Source of the DNA: Neobacillus paridis
Lineage (GTDB): Bacteria; Bacillota; Bacilli; Bacillales; Cytobacillaceae
Assembly (NCBI RefSeq): GCF_016765675.1
Contig: NZ_JAESWB010000165.1
Coordinates: 1-64,000, forward strand
DNA length: 64,000 bases
Reading direction: 5' to 3'
Shown here: positions 8,680 through 17,186 of the stretch, piece by piece
Position numbering within the stretch: position 1 is the first letter of the stretch
Layout: each line of letters opens with the position of its first letter
Notes under the pieces: generated by a model
The model's input: only the letters and a program-made list of their open reading frames with translations
What the model was told of the DNA's origin: nothing
Database searches by the model: none
Position numbers and translations under genes: made by a program

Positions 8680-9639
8680 TCATGTTTCGCGAATAGATTG
8701 AAGCCACTTCGCAATCTCATCGACAAGCTCGGATGATATTGGCTCATATGCTGATTTTTTATAAATTTTGTTCAATGCTAATAAAGAACAAGCTTCCTTC
8801 TGCTGTTTCAACATATGATTCAGATCATCAATCATAACAGTGCGGACATTTGCTAAAGCTAAATTTTTCAAATTATAAAAGGGCTCTATTGGCGATTGAA
8901 CATCTTTGCTTCCGTTAATTGCCAGCACCTTGCACGTTAAAGAGGACAAAATATTTAAAATCTCTTTATCATTCAGAGATAAATGCTCTCTTAACCACTT
9001 GGCTTGAACGATCCGACCGCTAATCCTTACAGTGGCATCATTTGTTTGGGTTACTTTATCAAATAGCTGCTTCTGTTTAAGCCGCTGTTTTTCAGGCGAC
9101 ACGAGCTTGCGCAGGAGCACTCCAGAAAGTCCAGATTTATTGGCGATTTCTGATAATAACGCTTCATTTTGAGATGTCATTACGCTTTTCAATGATGTAC
9201 CAGCACCAGCCAATAAAATTATCCCGTCTACATTGCTTCGGCTTGCAGAAAGTGTTGCTATAATCGTGCCTTCACTATGTCCCAGCAAAACAATCCTATT
9301 AAATGCGATGCCTTCATTTGAGTTGAAATAATCAATGATATCACATATGCATTGAACTGCATCATAAAGTCCCGCACGGTTAAAATCGCCTGTGCTTTCT
9401 CCTACACCAATTTTGTCATAACGCAGCGTCGCAAATCCCGATTTTGTCAATGCATCAGCTAGCTGTTTATAAAGGTTTGCCCGCATGCCTCTCATATTGC
9501 CATCGCGATCAACTGGGCCGCTTCCTGGGACTATTACAACGAGAATATCTGATTTGCTATCGTTTCCTGGTCTCACCAATGTTGCTCCGATTACCAAGCT
9601 CCCATGATCTACTGAAATTTTCATATTTTCTTTTATCAT
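8680..9639 (-). CDS. Alpha/beta hydrolase (serine esterase type)
   Basis: About 319 residues. The fold signature is clear: VIVPGSGPVDRDGN (oxyanion region), RYDKIGVGEST, nucleophile motif GHSEG and a C-terminal DDLNHML histidine. The acid is probably the Asp in INGSKD. I prefer ATG 9639 because GGGGG lies just upstream; ATG 9657 is also in frame with a weaker, closer AGGA. There is no signal peptide, so it is probably cytoplasmic. It is the first gene of a two-gene unit with the CPBP protease. Substrate unknown. Confidence 0.8.
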   Translation of the reverse strand: MIKENMKISVDHGSLVIGATLVRPGNDSKSDILVVIVPGSGPVDRDGNMRGMRANLYKQLADALTKSGFATLRYDKIGVGESTGDFNRAGLYDAVQCICDIIDYFNSNEGIAFNRIVLLGHSEGTIIATLSASRSNVDGIILLAGAGTSLKSVMTSQNEALLSEIANKSGLSGVLLRKLVSPEKQRLKQKQLFDKVTQTNDATVRISGRIVQAKWLREHLSLNDKEILNILSSLTCKVLAINGSKDVQSPIEPFYNLKNLALANVRTVMIDDLNHMLKQQKEACSLLALNKIYKKSAYEPISSELVDEIAKWLQSIRET

Positions 9640-9791
9640 CGTATCCCCCATATCCATTTATCCTGTAACTGTTTAACTGATAATATATTCAACTTACGTA
9701 CCACTGATTGATAACTTGTGTACATGTAGATATGTCTAATTGAGTTGTAAGCTCCATCCTGTTTTTATGTAATTGAGATGACTAAATTTGA

Positions 9792-10910
9792 TTATGGTTT
9801 CTCATTTAGATTAAAAATACGTTGCAAGTTCCTAAAAATCATCTTAAATGTAGGTTCTTCATGTAACGGAAGAAACATCGGTTCCTTTTGTAACATTTTT
9901 AACAAATCATTTTTGATCGCTTGCTCATCGCGTGGAGCGTAAGAACTTGAGTTAATATTTTGTTCAATCCAATTATCAACTGTATAAAAATAATCATCAC
10001 CACATATTTTCATAGGGAATGATATATTCTTACAAGTCTGATAGAAACGTTCCAACATACTTAATGCCGCTTTATGTCTCTGTTGTTGCATATAACCTAA
10101 TGCCGCTTTATAATAAAACATAAGCTTTATATGAATGTTTAAATTTTCAATATTATAAAGGTTGATCACATTCTCAATCCGATTGATCATCTCATCAAAC
10201 AACTTCCGATCATCTGAAGCATATTCCAAAAATTCTATTTCGCTTGATATCATAATCAATAGATGTTGAAATGTACTTATCTGCAATGTTTCTTTGGCTT
10301 TTTGTACATTTGCGAGCATAGCATAAGCCTTTGCGATCAATTTCTCTACTCCAAATTGAATGGGAACGTCATATCCAACACAATTTAACAGTTCTTGTGG
10401 CTTACCCATAATTAACAATGCGGAGGCGTGAATCACCTGTGCCTCTTGGTTCAAATGGTAGTCACCACTTAATGCGACTGTACGCTCACACAGTTCGATA
10501 ACCCGCTTCAAAACCGTTTGTGGATGCTCGGAGTAAAAATAATGGTTTAGATATAGCTGGGAAATTCTTACCAGAAGTGGGTAGCAAGAATAGTACTCTT
10601 TAAGCATATCCTCGATATCATCCTGAACAGTCTCAAAACTTTCCTTGCTAAATCGTTGGGAAAAGTCTCGATAAACTTCCATTATTCTGATATTAGTAAG
10701 TTGCGGCTCATAGCCAAGCAGTTCATCTATGGTAACGTCAAGAAGTGTAGCCAATTTTGGAAGTAATGATAAATCAGGGTAACTTAAACCCTGTTCCCAC
10801 TTTGACACTGCAGAATTCGATACTCCCACATAAGCAGCTACATCTCCCTGAGTCATGTCGAACTGTTTTCTGAGACGCACAAAATTTTCTGCAAATTTTA
10901 ATTCTCTCAT
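9792..10910 (-). CDS. XRE-family regulator with TPR-like C-terminal domain
   Basis: A 372-residue protein. Residues ~1-70 form a classic helix-turn-helix (MTQGDVAAYVGVSNSAVSKW, then DLSLLPKLATLLDVTIDELL). The remainder is helical with tetratricopeptide-like character, as in PlcR/Rgg-type regulators that bind signalling peptides. The start at ATG 10910 is set by GAGGAG 9 nt upstream. Peptide sensing is inference, and no candidate pro-peptide gene was recognised beside it. Two palindromes sit in its promoter, suggesting autoregulation. Confidence 0.8.
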   Translation of the reverse strand: MRELKFAENFVRLRKQFDMTQGDVAAYVGVSNSAVSKWEQGLSYPDLSLLPKLATLLDVTIDELLGYEPQLTNIRIMEVYRDFSQRFSKESFETVQDDIEDMLKEYYSCYPLLVRISQLYLNHYFYSEHPQTVLKRVIELCERTVALSGDYHLNQEAQVIHASALLIMGKPQELLNCVGYDVPIQFGVEKLIAKAYAMLANVQKAKETLQISTFQHLLIMISSEIEFLEYASDDRKLFDEMINRIENVINLYNIENLNIHIKLMFYYKAALGYMQQQRHKAALSMLERFYQTCKNISFPMKICGDDYFYTVDNWIEQNINSSSYAPRDEQAIKNDLLKMLQKEPMFLPLHEEPTFKMIFRNLQRIFNLNEKP

Positions 10911-10965
10911 AATAAAAATCTCCTCAGTTAAAATAATAAATACGGGCAACAAGATTAACAAGCGA

Positions 10966-11030
10966 ATTATAGTTGTTTTAAATCCCCAAAATCAACCATT
11001 GGTTGTTTGTGTTAACCATAAACAGTGGTT
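10966..11030 (-). promoter_or_regulatory. Promoter with two palindromic operators
   Basis: On the minus strand TTGATT (10995-10990) and TATAAT (10971-10966) are separated by 18 nt, matching a sigma-A promoter for the XRE regulator. CAACCATTGGTTG (10993-11005, perfect 6-bp arms) overlaps the -35 box, and a second palindrome AACCA-N7-TGGTT lies at 11014-11030. Both share the AACCA half-site and are likely operators, probably for the regulator itself. Confidence 0.6.
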
Positions 11031-11405
11031 TGGATTTTACAACAACATAATACGACTTCCTCTATATCTTCTTTTCTCCAGAATCTGTCTCGTATATAGC
11101 ACTTATGGCTACAAAAGGTTACATTAGTAGATCGACTCTCAAATTTCTTCCCGCAAACAACTTTAATGCCATACTACATACGCTAATGAAAAACGAAACA
11201 AGTTAGGCTGGCTTGAAAAAAATGCAATGGAAGTTGATAAGATTTCAGAATCGCTTATAACATTGTTACAATGTGGATAACCAAAAAATTATTATGTCCG
11301 ATAAAACAAGTTTTTAAGTAGCAACGATAGGTTGCACCTTGGTGCGCCTAGAACTATCTTTACTTTAGTATTCACTCTTACAATAATGAAAAGCAAGGAG
11401 AGGTG
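11031..11405. other. Intergenic region with coding remnant and hairpin
   Basis: A plus-strand open fragment ends at TAA 11278-11280 (EKRNKLGWLEKNAMEVDKIS in its middle); it has no start or ribosome binding site and is probably the tail of a lost gene, which I do not recognise. At about 11325-11357 an imperfect hairpin (GATAG...GCACCTTGGTGC...CTATC) lies about 50 nt before the next gene and could be an operator or mRNA structure. Confidence 0.3.
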
Positions 11406-11870
11406 ATGAAATACGTGATTTTTAGTGAACGATTAAAAATTGAAAGAGAAAAAAGAGGTTGGTCACAAACGGATCTTGCTGAAAAAATTCATGTTAGTCG
11501 TCAGTCAGTTTCAAAATGGGAAACTGGCAAGAACTACCCCAGTATCGAAGTAATAATTGATTTGAGTGATATATTCGGTGTTACAATAGACGAATTGTTG
11601 AGGAGTGACGAAGAATTGAAAGAGAAAGTAATTCGAGATAGCAAACAACTAATGTATCCGAAATGGAAAGCGTTCTTTGACAGCGTGATTTTATTAGGGG
11701 CATTTTTATTAGCAGCAAAACTAATTATTATCGGTTTAAATCATTTTATTGGTATAAATATTATAATTCCAGACGGTTTACCAAAAATTATATCAAATTT
11801 CTTACCATTAGCTTTAATGGTGATTGGTGGCATTGGTTCTGATCAGTTAAAAAATAAATATATTGATTAA
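11406..11870 (+). CDS. XRE-family regulator with membrane tail
   Basis: A 154-residue protein. Residues ~5-65 are a helix-turn-helix (WSQTDLAEKIHVSRQSVSKW). The C-terminal half has two hydrophobic helices (FDSVILLGAFLLAAKLIIIG and FLPLALMVIGGIG), giving a DNA-binding domain tethered to the membrane. I choose ATG 11406 (AAGGAG 5 nt upstream) over GTG 11403. Such proteins are common in Firmicutes and often repress small transport or immunity genes, but no target is visible here. Confidence 0.8.
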   Translation: MKYVIFSERLKIEREKRGWSQTDLAEKIHVSRQSVSKWETGKNYPSIEVIIDLSDIFGVTIDELLRSDEELKEKVIRDSKQLMYPKWKAFFDSVILLGAFLLAAKLIIIGLNHFIGINIIIPDGLPKIISNFLPLALMVIGGIGSDQLKNKYID

Positions 11871-11942
11871 TCAAGTAGAATTCCTTCGATTCTCAGGCGT
11901 GTAATACTTATTATAGGATACAATCACCTTTGTATTTTTCAT
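11871..11942 (-). CDS. Possible 23-aa peptide, unrecognised
   Basis: A short frame begins at ATG 11942 behind a strong site (AAAGGGGGTG, about 7 nt spacing) and ends at TGA 11871, immediately after the convergent regulator. The peptide is MKNTKVIVSYNKYYTPENRR plus three more residues. It is hydrophilic with no signal peptide. It may be the start of a gene whose remainder was lost, since the strong initiation site is intact. I do not recognise it. Confidence 0.3.
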   Translation of the reverse strand: MKNTKVIVSYNKYYTPENRRNST

Positions 11943-12055
11943 TCGTGAGCACCCCCTTTATTAATTTTGCGATTTTTCGCACGATGGGGGGCGCTGTTCT
12001 TTAGGAGTTTTGCTTTTAAAAATTCAAACCGCCCCTATTCTAACTTGCAGTAAAA

Positions 12056-12083
12056 TTGCATTTGTATTACTAATCGTTATACA
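12056..12083 (+). promoter_or_regulatory. Predicted sigma-A promoter of toxin-antitoxin remnant
   Basis: TTGCAT and TATACA are separated by 16 nt and lie about 38 nt before the antitoxin ATG at 12122. Confidence 0.45.
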
Positions 12084-12121
12084 AAAACATACAATAAAGA
12101 AAAATGAAAGGTAGAATACTT

Positions 12122-12423
12122 ATGGCCGCTAAAACCGCAAATTCCTTGCTCGTGTTGAACCTGAAATAAAAGAAAAAGCTGAAGCGATCATGGTTAAATT
12201 AGGAGTGCCAGCTTCTGTTGTCATCAATATGCTTTACAAACAAATTATTATGACAAAGAGCATCCCTTTCTCTCTGTCCGTTCCCACTGCACCTGTTGCT
12301 TTCGATGAAATGGATGCAGCAGAATTTGAGGCCATGATGCAAACAGGGTTCGAAGAAGCAAAGTCTGATCGTTCCCGTCCAGCCGCCGATGTATTTGCAG
12401 ACTTAAGACGGGCCGATGGCTGA
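12122..12423 (+). pseudogene. RelB/DinJ-type antitoxin, frameshifted
   Basis: From ATG 12122 the frame reads MAAKTAN like DinJ antitoxins and then hits a stop after 15 codons. The continuation is in another frame: ARVEPEIKEKAEAIMVKLGV, then PASVVINMLYKQIIM and a C-terminal toxin-binding part, ending at 12423. Restoring it needs one added base near 12139-12147. A shorter product could start at ATG 12190 (77 residues) but would lose the N-terminal ribbon-helix-helix strand that binds DNA. The end overlaps the toxin start by 8 nt, the normal layout of such modules. Confidence 0.75.
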
Positions 12424-12568
12424 AACCTACGTTGTAAAAATCACAACACAGGCACAGGAACAAATGCAGAAAGTCACACACTACATTGCTTCTGAACTAA
12501 AAGCCCCAGATGCTGTCAACTCAACCCTACTGCTTTTAGGGCGATTGATATGTTTCCTTAAACAGTAA
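12416..12568 (+). pseudogene. RelE/ParE-type toxin, truncated
   Basis: ATG 12416 overlaps the antitoxin end. The N-terminus (MAETYVVKITTQAQEQMQ, HYIASELKAPDA) resembles RelE/ParE toxins, but homology stops after about 35 residues and the frame ends at codon 51 (usual length is about 90-100). The missing C-terminal half carries the active-site region, so the product should be inactive. The break lies just upstream of the inverted repeat at 12573-12640, which suggests an insertion or deletion event there. Confidence 0.7.
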
Positions 12569-12572
12569 GAAT

Positions 12573-12640
12573 AAGGGTTTCCCGGCATTAGCATCTTCGT
12601 AAAAATGGTCGAACGAAAAATGCAATATCAGGAAACCCTT
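12573..12640. repeat. 10-bp inverted repeat with structured loop
   Basis: Perfect arms AAGGGTTTCC and GGAAACCCTT enclose 48 nt that contain a further nested pairing (TTCGT/ACGAA and GCAT/ATGC). It lies between the broken toxin gene and the 3' end of rlmCD. It could end rlmCD transcription (TTATTCTT follows on the minus strand) or be a mobile-element remnant. Confidence 0.5.
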
Positions 12641-12664
12641 TATTTATCAGTGCTTTGAATAGTC

Positions 12665-14041
12665 CTATTTCTCCCCCCTTGACATCAAGACAACACACTC
12701 CACATGGCTCGTATGTGGAAACATATCCACCGGCTGTACTTCGAGTGTCATGTAACCGCCATCCTCCAATATCCGTAAATCCCGTGCTAATGTTGCCGGG
12801 TTGCAGGACACGTAGACAACCTTTTTTGGCTTCATTTCAATGATGGTTTGAAGCAGCGCCGCATCGCAGCCTTTTCGGGGCGGGTCAACGACCAAGACAT
12901 CTGCTGCATTACCTTCTTCATACCATTTAGGAATCACAACTTCTGCTTGGCCGACGGCAAATTCCACGTTTGTTATGCCATTGAGGTCAGCATTGCGGCG
13001 GGCATCTTTAATCGCTTCTGGGACAACCTCTACCCCAAAAACCTTGCTCGACTTTTGTGCCAAAAATAAAGAAATCGTGCCAATGCCGCAATAGGCATCA
13101 ATAACAGATTCCTCGCCGCTAAGGCCGGCATATTCCAGAGCCTTATCGTAGAGTACCTTTGTCTGTACAGGATTGATCTGATAAAACGATAAGGCCGAAA
13201 TTGCAAATTTCACATCACCAATATAGTCATAAATGACTTCACTGCCCCAAAGCAATGTTGTTTTTTCTCCGAGAATGACGTTGGTTCGTTTCGAATTGAC
13301 ATTGTGAATAATCGACTTCACTTTAGGGAGTCTCGCGATTATTTCCTCTATCAGCTTGTTTTTATGAGGTATATCCTCAGTTCTTGTAATCACCACCACC
13401 ATTAGTTCACCTGTTTGCCTTCCACAGCGAGCCATAATATGGCGCAGAACTCCTTTATGGGCCTCTTCATCATACGCTGGAATCTCTAATTTACGGCAAA
13501 TTTCCTTTACCGTTTGGATCGCTTCGTTCACTTCCGGCAGCTGGATCAAGCTTTCGTCTGTATCAATAATTTCGTGGCTTCTTGGTTTGAAAAATCCAGC
13601 AATCAATTTGCCGTCTTTTTCACCTACCGGAACTTGAGCCTTGTTGCGGTAGTGCCATGGATTGTCCATGCCGATAATCGGATGTACTTGAACATCGTCC
13701 AGCTTACCGATGCGTGCAAGGACCTGCCGCACTTGATTTTCTTTATATTTAAGCTGTCCTTCGTAGCTAATGTGTTCCAGCTGACAGCCGCCATATTTAT
13801 GTTTTTCGCTGGCAGGAATGTCCACGCGATAGGGACTCTTCTCATAAAGCTCGATTAACCGCCCAACTCCGTAGCTTTTTCCCGTTTTAATAACCTTGAC
13901 CTTTGCTTTTTCACCAGGCAGTCCGCTTGCGACAAATAAGGGATAACCGTCAACCTTTGCCACACCCGCTCCGTCATGGGTTAAATCTTCAAATTCTACA
14001 TCTATATAATCATTCTTTTTAACCGGCAATGTTCTACTCAT
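12665..14041 (-). CDS. rlmCD: 23S rRNA uracil-C5 methyltransferase (RlmCD/YefA)
   Basis: A 458-residue SAM-dependent RNA methyltransferase. It has an N-terminal TRAM domain (~1-60), a GGCQLEH segment, a SAM-binding motif ([16 protein letters not shown]), [10 protein letters not shown] and the catalytic-cysteine motif [15 protein letters not shown]. In B. subtilis the homologue methylates U747 and U1939 of 23S rRNA. Its position next to dgkB-gatCAB agrees with that genome. Start ATG 14041 has AAGGAAG upstream. Confidence 0.93.
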   Translation of the reverse strand: MSRTLPVKKNDYIDVEFEDLTHDGAGVAKVDGYPLFVASGLPGEKAKVKVIKTGKSYGVGRLIELYEKSPYRVDIPASEKHKYGGCQLEHISYEGQLKYKENQVRQVLARIGKLDDVQVHPIIGMDNPWHYRNKAQVPVGEKDGKLIAGFFKPRSHEIIDTDESLIQLPEVNEAIQTVKEICRKLEIPAYDEEAHKGVLRHIMARCGRQTGELMVVVITRTEDIPHKNKLIEEIIARLPKVKSIIHNVNSKRTNVILGEKTTLLWGSEVIYDYIGDVKFAISALSFYQINPVQTKVLYDKALEYAGLSGEESVIDAYCGIGTISLFLAQKSSKVFGVEVVPEAIKDARRNADLNGITNVEFAVGQAEVVIPKWYEEGNAADVLVVDPPRKGCDAALLQTIIEMKPKKVVYVSCNPATLARDLRILEDGGYMTLEVQPVDMFPHTSHVECVVLMSRGEK

Positions 14042-14079
14042 GTATTTCTTCCTTTACACTTTATGTTTGCAAATCTATC

Positions 14080-14142
14080 CTCTCCAATTGGCGGATAAAC
14101 CTCTCCAATTAGCGGATTGCACTCCTTAATTAGCGCCGTCCC
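14080..14142. repeat. Three 21-bp tandem repeats (ATTAGCGG family)
   Basis: Three consecutive 21-bp units begin at 14080, 14101 and 14122; the core ATTRGCG starts at 14087, 14108 and 14129. They lie just upstream of rlmCD. They belong to the same family as the seven-copy array at 45935-46075. Confidence 0.8.
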
Positions 14143-14291
14143 ACTGATAACTAGCAAAATTGTATCACAAAGCCTGGCTGATTGCGAAACACTCTGAGTA
14201 AAACAGGAGAGAAAATTGTCAGAAAATTTTTATTTAAAAATATAATAAAAGTGGATATGATTAAAACAATCCAATAAGAAAGGAGTGGATA

Positions 14292-14609
14292 ATGATGATG
14301 ATCAAGAAAAGTATTTGCTTTACCTCGTTCCTTGTCTTTTTGGCTTTTAATGTTATGTATCTTTCAAACGCACTCGTGAAAACACATCCGGTAGGCAAGG
14401 CTATTATCCAGTTAAACGACTGGAAGGTAAAAGCACCGTGGGACGATGAAAAGAAATATACTGCCACCCTATCAAACCTCTTTGAACTTTTTTTCATCTT
14501 ATCCACAACGAAAATATCATCACCCTATTTTTCTTCAACCTTAAAACGCAACATATCCTTTCTTATCCCGATCTTTCATCAGTCTAATTATTTGATCCAC
14601 ATTCCTTAG
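14292..14609 (+). CDS. Small putative membrane or secreted protein, uncertain
   Basis: ATG 14292 follows AAGGAGTGGATA, a good ribosome binding site. The 105 residues start with a hydrophobic segment (KKSICFTSFLVFLAFNVMYL), then a hydrophilic part (NDWKVKAPWDDEKKY). The second half looks less protein-like, so the true gene could be frameshifted or truncated near residue 60. No family is recognised. Confidence 0.4.
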   Translation: MMMIKKSICFTSFLVFLAFNVMYLSNALVKTHPVGKAIIQLNDWKVKAPWDDEKKYTATLSNLFELFFILSTTKISSPYFSSTLKRNISFLIPIFHQSNYLIHIP

Positions 14610-14646
14610 GTATGATCTGTAAAAACATAACAAGGGAGGAAGTATT

Positions 14647-14760
14647 ATGTGGATCCGCTTTCTTATCATTGGCTTCTTTTCACTATCCGCCGCCAGCATT
14701 TTTACCTATCAAGGAATTGAAACCTTCCATGCTTTTATGGACCTATTTAAACAAAAATGA
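14647..14760 (+). CDS. Small single-pass membrane protein (37 aa)
   Basis: ATG 14647 is preceded by AGGGAGGAAG, a strong site at proper spacing. The product starts with one hydrophobic helix (WIRFLIIGFFSLSAASIF) followed by a short polar tail ending in KQK. A terminator-like hairpin follows directly. The strong initiation site plus terminator support a real gene although no family is recognised. Confidence 0.6.
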   Translation: MWIRFLIIGFFSLSAASIFTYQGIETFHAFMDLFKQK

Positions 14761-14784
14761 CGGGTGTTTTTTACCCCATTTTTT
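14761..14784 (+). terminator. Terminator after the 37-aa gene
   Basis: A short stem (GGGTG with TACCC) is followed by a run of six T, beginning right after the stop codon. The stem is short, so termination strength is uncertain. Confidence 0.5.
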
Positions 14785-14898
14785 AAATGAACACCAGCCG
14801 ACTGGCGAGTCCGCTAAGGCGGTTCATGAGGCGTAGATTTATGCGACATAGAAAGGCATAGGAAAATCCGGAAAAAATTTCACACTTTCCTATTAACC

Positions 14899-14940
14899 AA
14901 AAAAACAACGCTCAGAGAGACAACTTTTCTGGGCGTTGTT
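14899..14940 (-). terminator. Terminator of pncB
   Basis: On the minus strand the stem AACAACGCCCAGA / TCTGAGCGTTGTT (one G-T pair) is followed by TTTTTTT, directly after the pncB stop. Confidence 0.85.
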
Positions 14941-14946
14941 AAATGG

Positions 14947-16410
14947 CTATTGTTTCATTTTCGCGACTTTTTCTTTCACTTCTTCAATATTGTGCATCTT
15001 ATTATCCCAGCATTTTTTGCTTAGGTCGACTGGATATTCCTCTGGATTCATTGTTCGCTTATATTCATCCCATAATGCATCAAGATTTTGTTGTAAATAT
15101 TCACGCGACTCTTCTAAGCATGGAACTTCATAAACAAGCTCTCCGTTTACAAAAATATCCTCATGGAGCTCTTTTGCCGTAAAGTTCGTCACCACTTTGT
15201 TTATATACGTATGGGTCGGATGGAACATGCTTAGACGTTTTTCCGGCAGTTTTTCGTTCTCCATTGCAATGTAATCCCCTTCGGCATGACCGTTCCGATT
15301 ATTAATAATCCGGTAAACTTTCTTCAGGCCCGGAGTTGTCACTTTCTCAGGATTAGATGAAATTTTTATCGTATCTTCCATCTCTCCCGTTTCATTTTCA
15401 ATTGCTACTATTTTATAAACAGCCCCCAAAGCGGCCTGATCGAATGCAGTAATCAGTTTAGTGCCGATTCCCCAGCTGTCAATTTTGGCCCCCTGTGTTT
15501 TTAGGTTAATAATCGTATACTCGTCCAAGTCACTTGAGGCAAAAATTTTTGCATCCTTAAAGCCTGCTTCATCGAGAAGTTTACGTGCTTCCTTAGACAA
15601 ATAAGCTAAATCTCCGCTATCAAGGCGAATCCCGACGAAATTAATTTTGTCACCTAATTCTTTGGCAACTTTAATGGCATTTGGTACACCAAGGTGAAGT
15701 GTATCATACGTATCCACCAAGAAAACGCAATCTTTATGGGTTTCAGCATATTTATGGAAGGCAGTGTACTCATCCTTGTAAGCCTGGACCAGCGAATGGG
15801 CATGTGTCCCCGAAACCGGAATGCCAAACATCTTACCTGCCCTGACATTGCTCGTAGCAGCAAATCCGGCCAAATAAGCGGCTCTCGTTCCCCAGACGGC
15901 TGCATCCATTTCCTGGGCCCGCCTTGTTCCAAATTCCATCGCAATATCAGAACCAAGGACCTGCTTGATCCTTGATGCTTTGGTGGCAATTAATGTTTGA
16001 TAGTTCACAATATTAAGTAAGGCTGTTTCGATTATTTGTGCTTCTGCTAAAGGAGCGTCAACTCGTAACATCGGCTCATTGCCAAAAACAAGTTCTCCTT
16101 CCTTCATTGAGCGAATCGTCCCGGTAAACCGCATATTTTTTAAAAAATCTAAAAAGTCATCCTTATAGCCCACTTCGTTTTTCAAATAATGAAGGTCTTC
16201 CTCACTAAAACGGAAGCCTTGAATAAATTGAATGACTTTTTCAAGGCCGGCAAACACGGCATACCCGTTCCCAAACGGCAGCTTACGAAAATATAAATCA
16301 AAGACCGCCCGTTTATTATGAATGCCATCACGCCAGTATGTTTCTGCCATATTAATCTGGTAAAGATCTGTATGCAAAGTGAAACTATCATCGTGGTAAA
16401 TGTGTTTCAT
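14947..16410 (-). CDS. pncB: Nicotinate phosphoribosyltransferase
   Basis: A 487-residue NAD-salvage enzyme that converts nicotinate and PRPP to nicotinate mononucleotide. Family hallmarks are the N-terminal LHTDLYQINMAETYW, the central EFGTRRAQ, GTHAHSL and the phosphate-binding FVGIRLDSGDL. Length fits the Bacillus YueK type. Start ATG 16410 has GGAGGGCGATT upstream. It follows pncA by about 60 nt on the same strand: the amidase makes nicotinate and this enzyme uses it. Confidence 0.93.
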   Translation of the reverse strand: MKHIYHDDSFTLHTDLYQINMAETYWRDGIHNKRAVFDLYFRKLPFGNGYAVFAGLEKVIQFIQGFRFSEEDLHYLKNEVGYKDDFLDFLKNMRFTGTIRSMKEGELVFGNEPMLRVDAPLAEAQIIETALLNIVNYQTLIATKASRIKQVLGSDIAMEFGTRRAQEMDAAVWGTRAAYLAGFAATSNVRAGKMFGIPVSGTHAHSLVQAYKDEYTAFHKYAETHKDCVFLVDTYDTLHLGVPNAIKVAKELGDKINFVGIRLDSGDLAYLSKEARKLLDEAGFKDAKIFASSDLDEYTIINLKTQGAKIDSWGIGTKLITAFDQAALGAVYKIVAIENETGEMEDTIKISSNPEKVTTPGLKKVYRIINNRNGHAEGDYIAMENEKLPEKRLSMFHPTHTYINKVVTNFTAKELHEDIFVNGELVYEVPCLEESREYLQQNLDALWDEYKRTMNPEEYPVDLSKKCWDNKMHNIEEVKEKVAKMKQ

Positions 16411-16472
16411 AATCGCCCTCCATAATACTATTACAGCTTTACACCTTTTTTACAATCATATCATTAAAATAC

Positions 16473-17018
16473 TTATTTCACCATAGCGCCCAGTGTTTTT
16501 TCGAAATGTCCCAAGGCCCAATCATGCCCCGCGGAATTGAAGGAAGCAACAGCATCTTTATAGACGACAATTTTAAAACCTTTGTTGTAGGCATCGACGG
16601 CCGTATGGAGAACGCAAATATCGGTACATACACCTACTAGATGGACTTCTGTAATTCCCCGTTCCCGTAATTTTATTTCCAGGTTGGTACCAGCAAAAGC
16701 AGAATATCTTGTTTTATCCATGAAAACAACATTACTGCGTTGTTTGTTTTCCTCGTAAACCTGTTGCAATGTTCCATATAAATGTCTGCCATCTGTTTCA
16801 CGCAAATTATGAGGTGGGAATAGCTTTGTTTCAGGATGGTATTCGTCGCCTTTGTCGTGAACATCAATAGCAAATACGACATAATCACCGTTATCGATAA
16901 ATTCTTTCGTCAGTTCCGTAATTTTTCCTTCGATGTCCTGCCCTGGCTTACCGCAGGTTAACGCACCGGCATCAGCAACAAAATCAAACGTATAATCAAT
17001 ATTTATTAACGCCCTCAC
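16473..17018 (-). CDS. pncA: Nicotinamidase / cysteine hydrolase
   Basis: A 181-residue isochorismatase-fold amidohydrolase. The predicted triad is Asp8 (NIDYTFDF), a Lys in FMDKTRYSAF and Cys in GVCTDICV. It deamidates nicotinamide to nicotinate, the substrate of the adjacent PncB. GTG start at 17018, with AGGAG 8 nt upstream. Pairing with pncB in one transcription unit strongly supports nicotinamidase over other cysteine hydrolases. Confidence 0.9.
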   Translation of the reverse strand: MRALINIDYTFDFVADAGALTCGKPGQDIEGKITELTKEFIDNGDYVVFAIDVHDKGDEYHPETKLFPPHNLRETDGRHLYGTLQQVYEENKQRSNVVFMDKTRYSAFAGTNLEIKLRERGITEVHLVGVCTDICVLHTAVDAYNKGFKIVVYKDAVASFNSAGHDWALGHFEKTLGAMVK

Positions 17019-17151
17019 CCTAATCGCTCCTTTTTTCGGCTGTCTTGACTCTTGTCTTTAATTCATTATACACGTTAACGAAAAAAAATTACAATTTTCA
17101 AAACTGCTAGAGAGAGCGCTAATAACCAGGCCACTTCACCTGTCGGTTATG

Positions 17152-17183
17152 AAAAAAAGTTCGTTCCACGATAGGAACGAACA
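17152..17183 (-). terminator. Terminator of dgkB
   Basis: On the minus strand GTTCGTTCC-TATCGT-GGAACGAAC, a perfect 9-bp stem, is followed by TTTTTTT, a few bases after the dgkB stop. Confidence 0.9.
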
Positions 17184-17186
17184 CTC

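Noticed and set aside
14612-14836. Plus-strand 74-residue frame overlapping the 37-aa gene
   Set aside because: The alternative frame at ATG 14647 has the strong ribosome binding site and is followed at once by a terminator.
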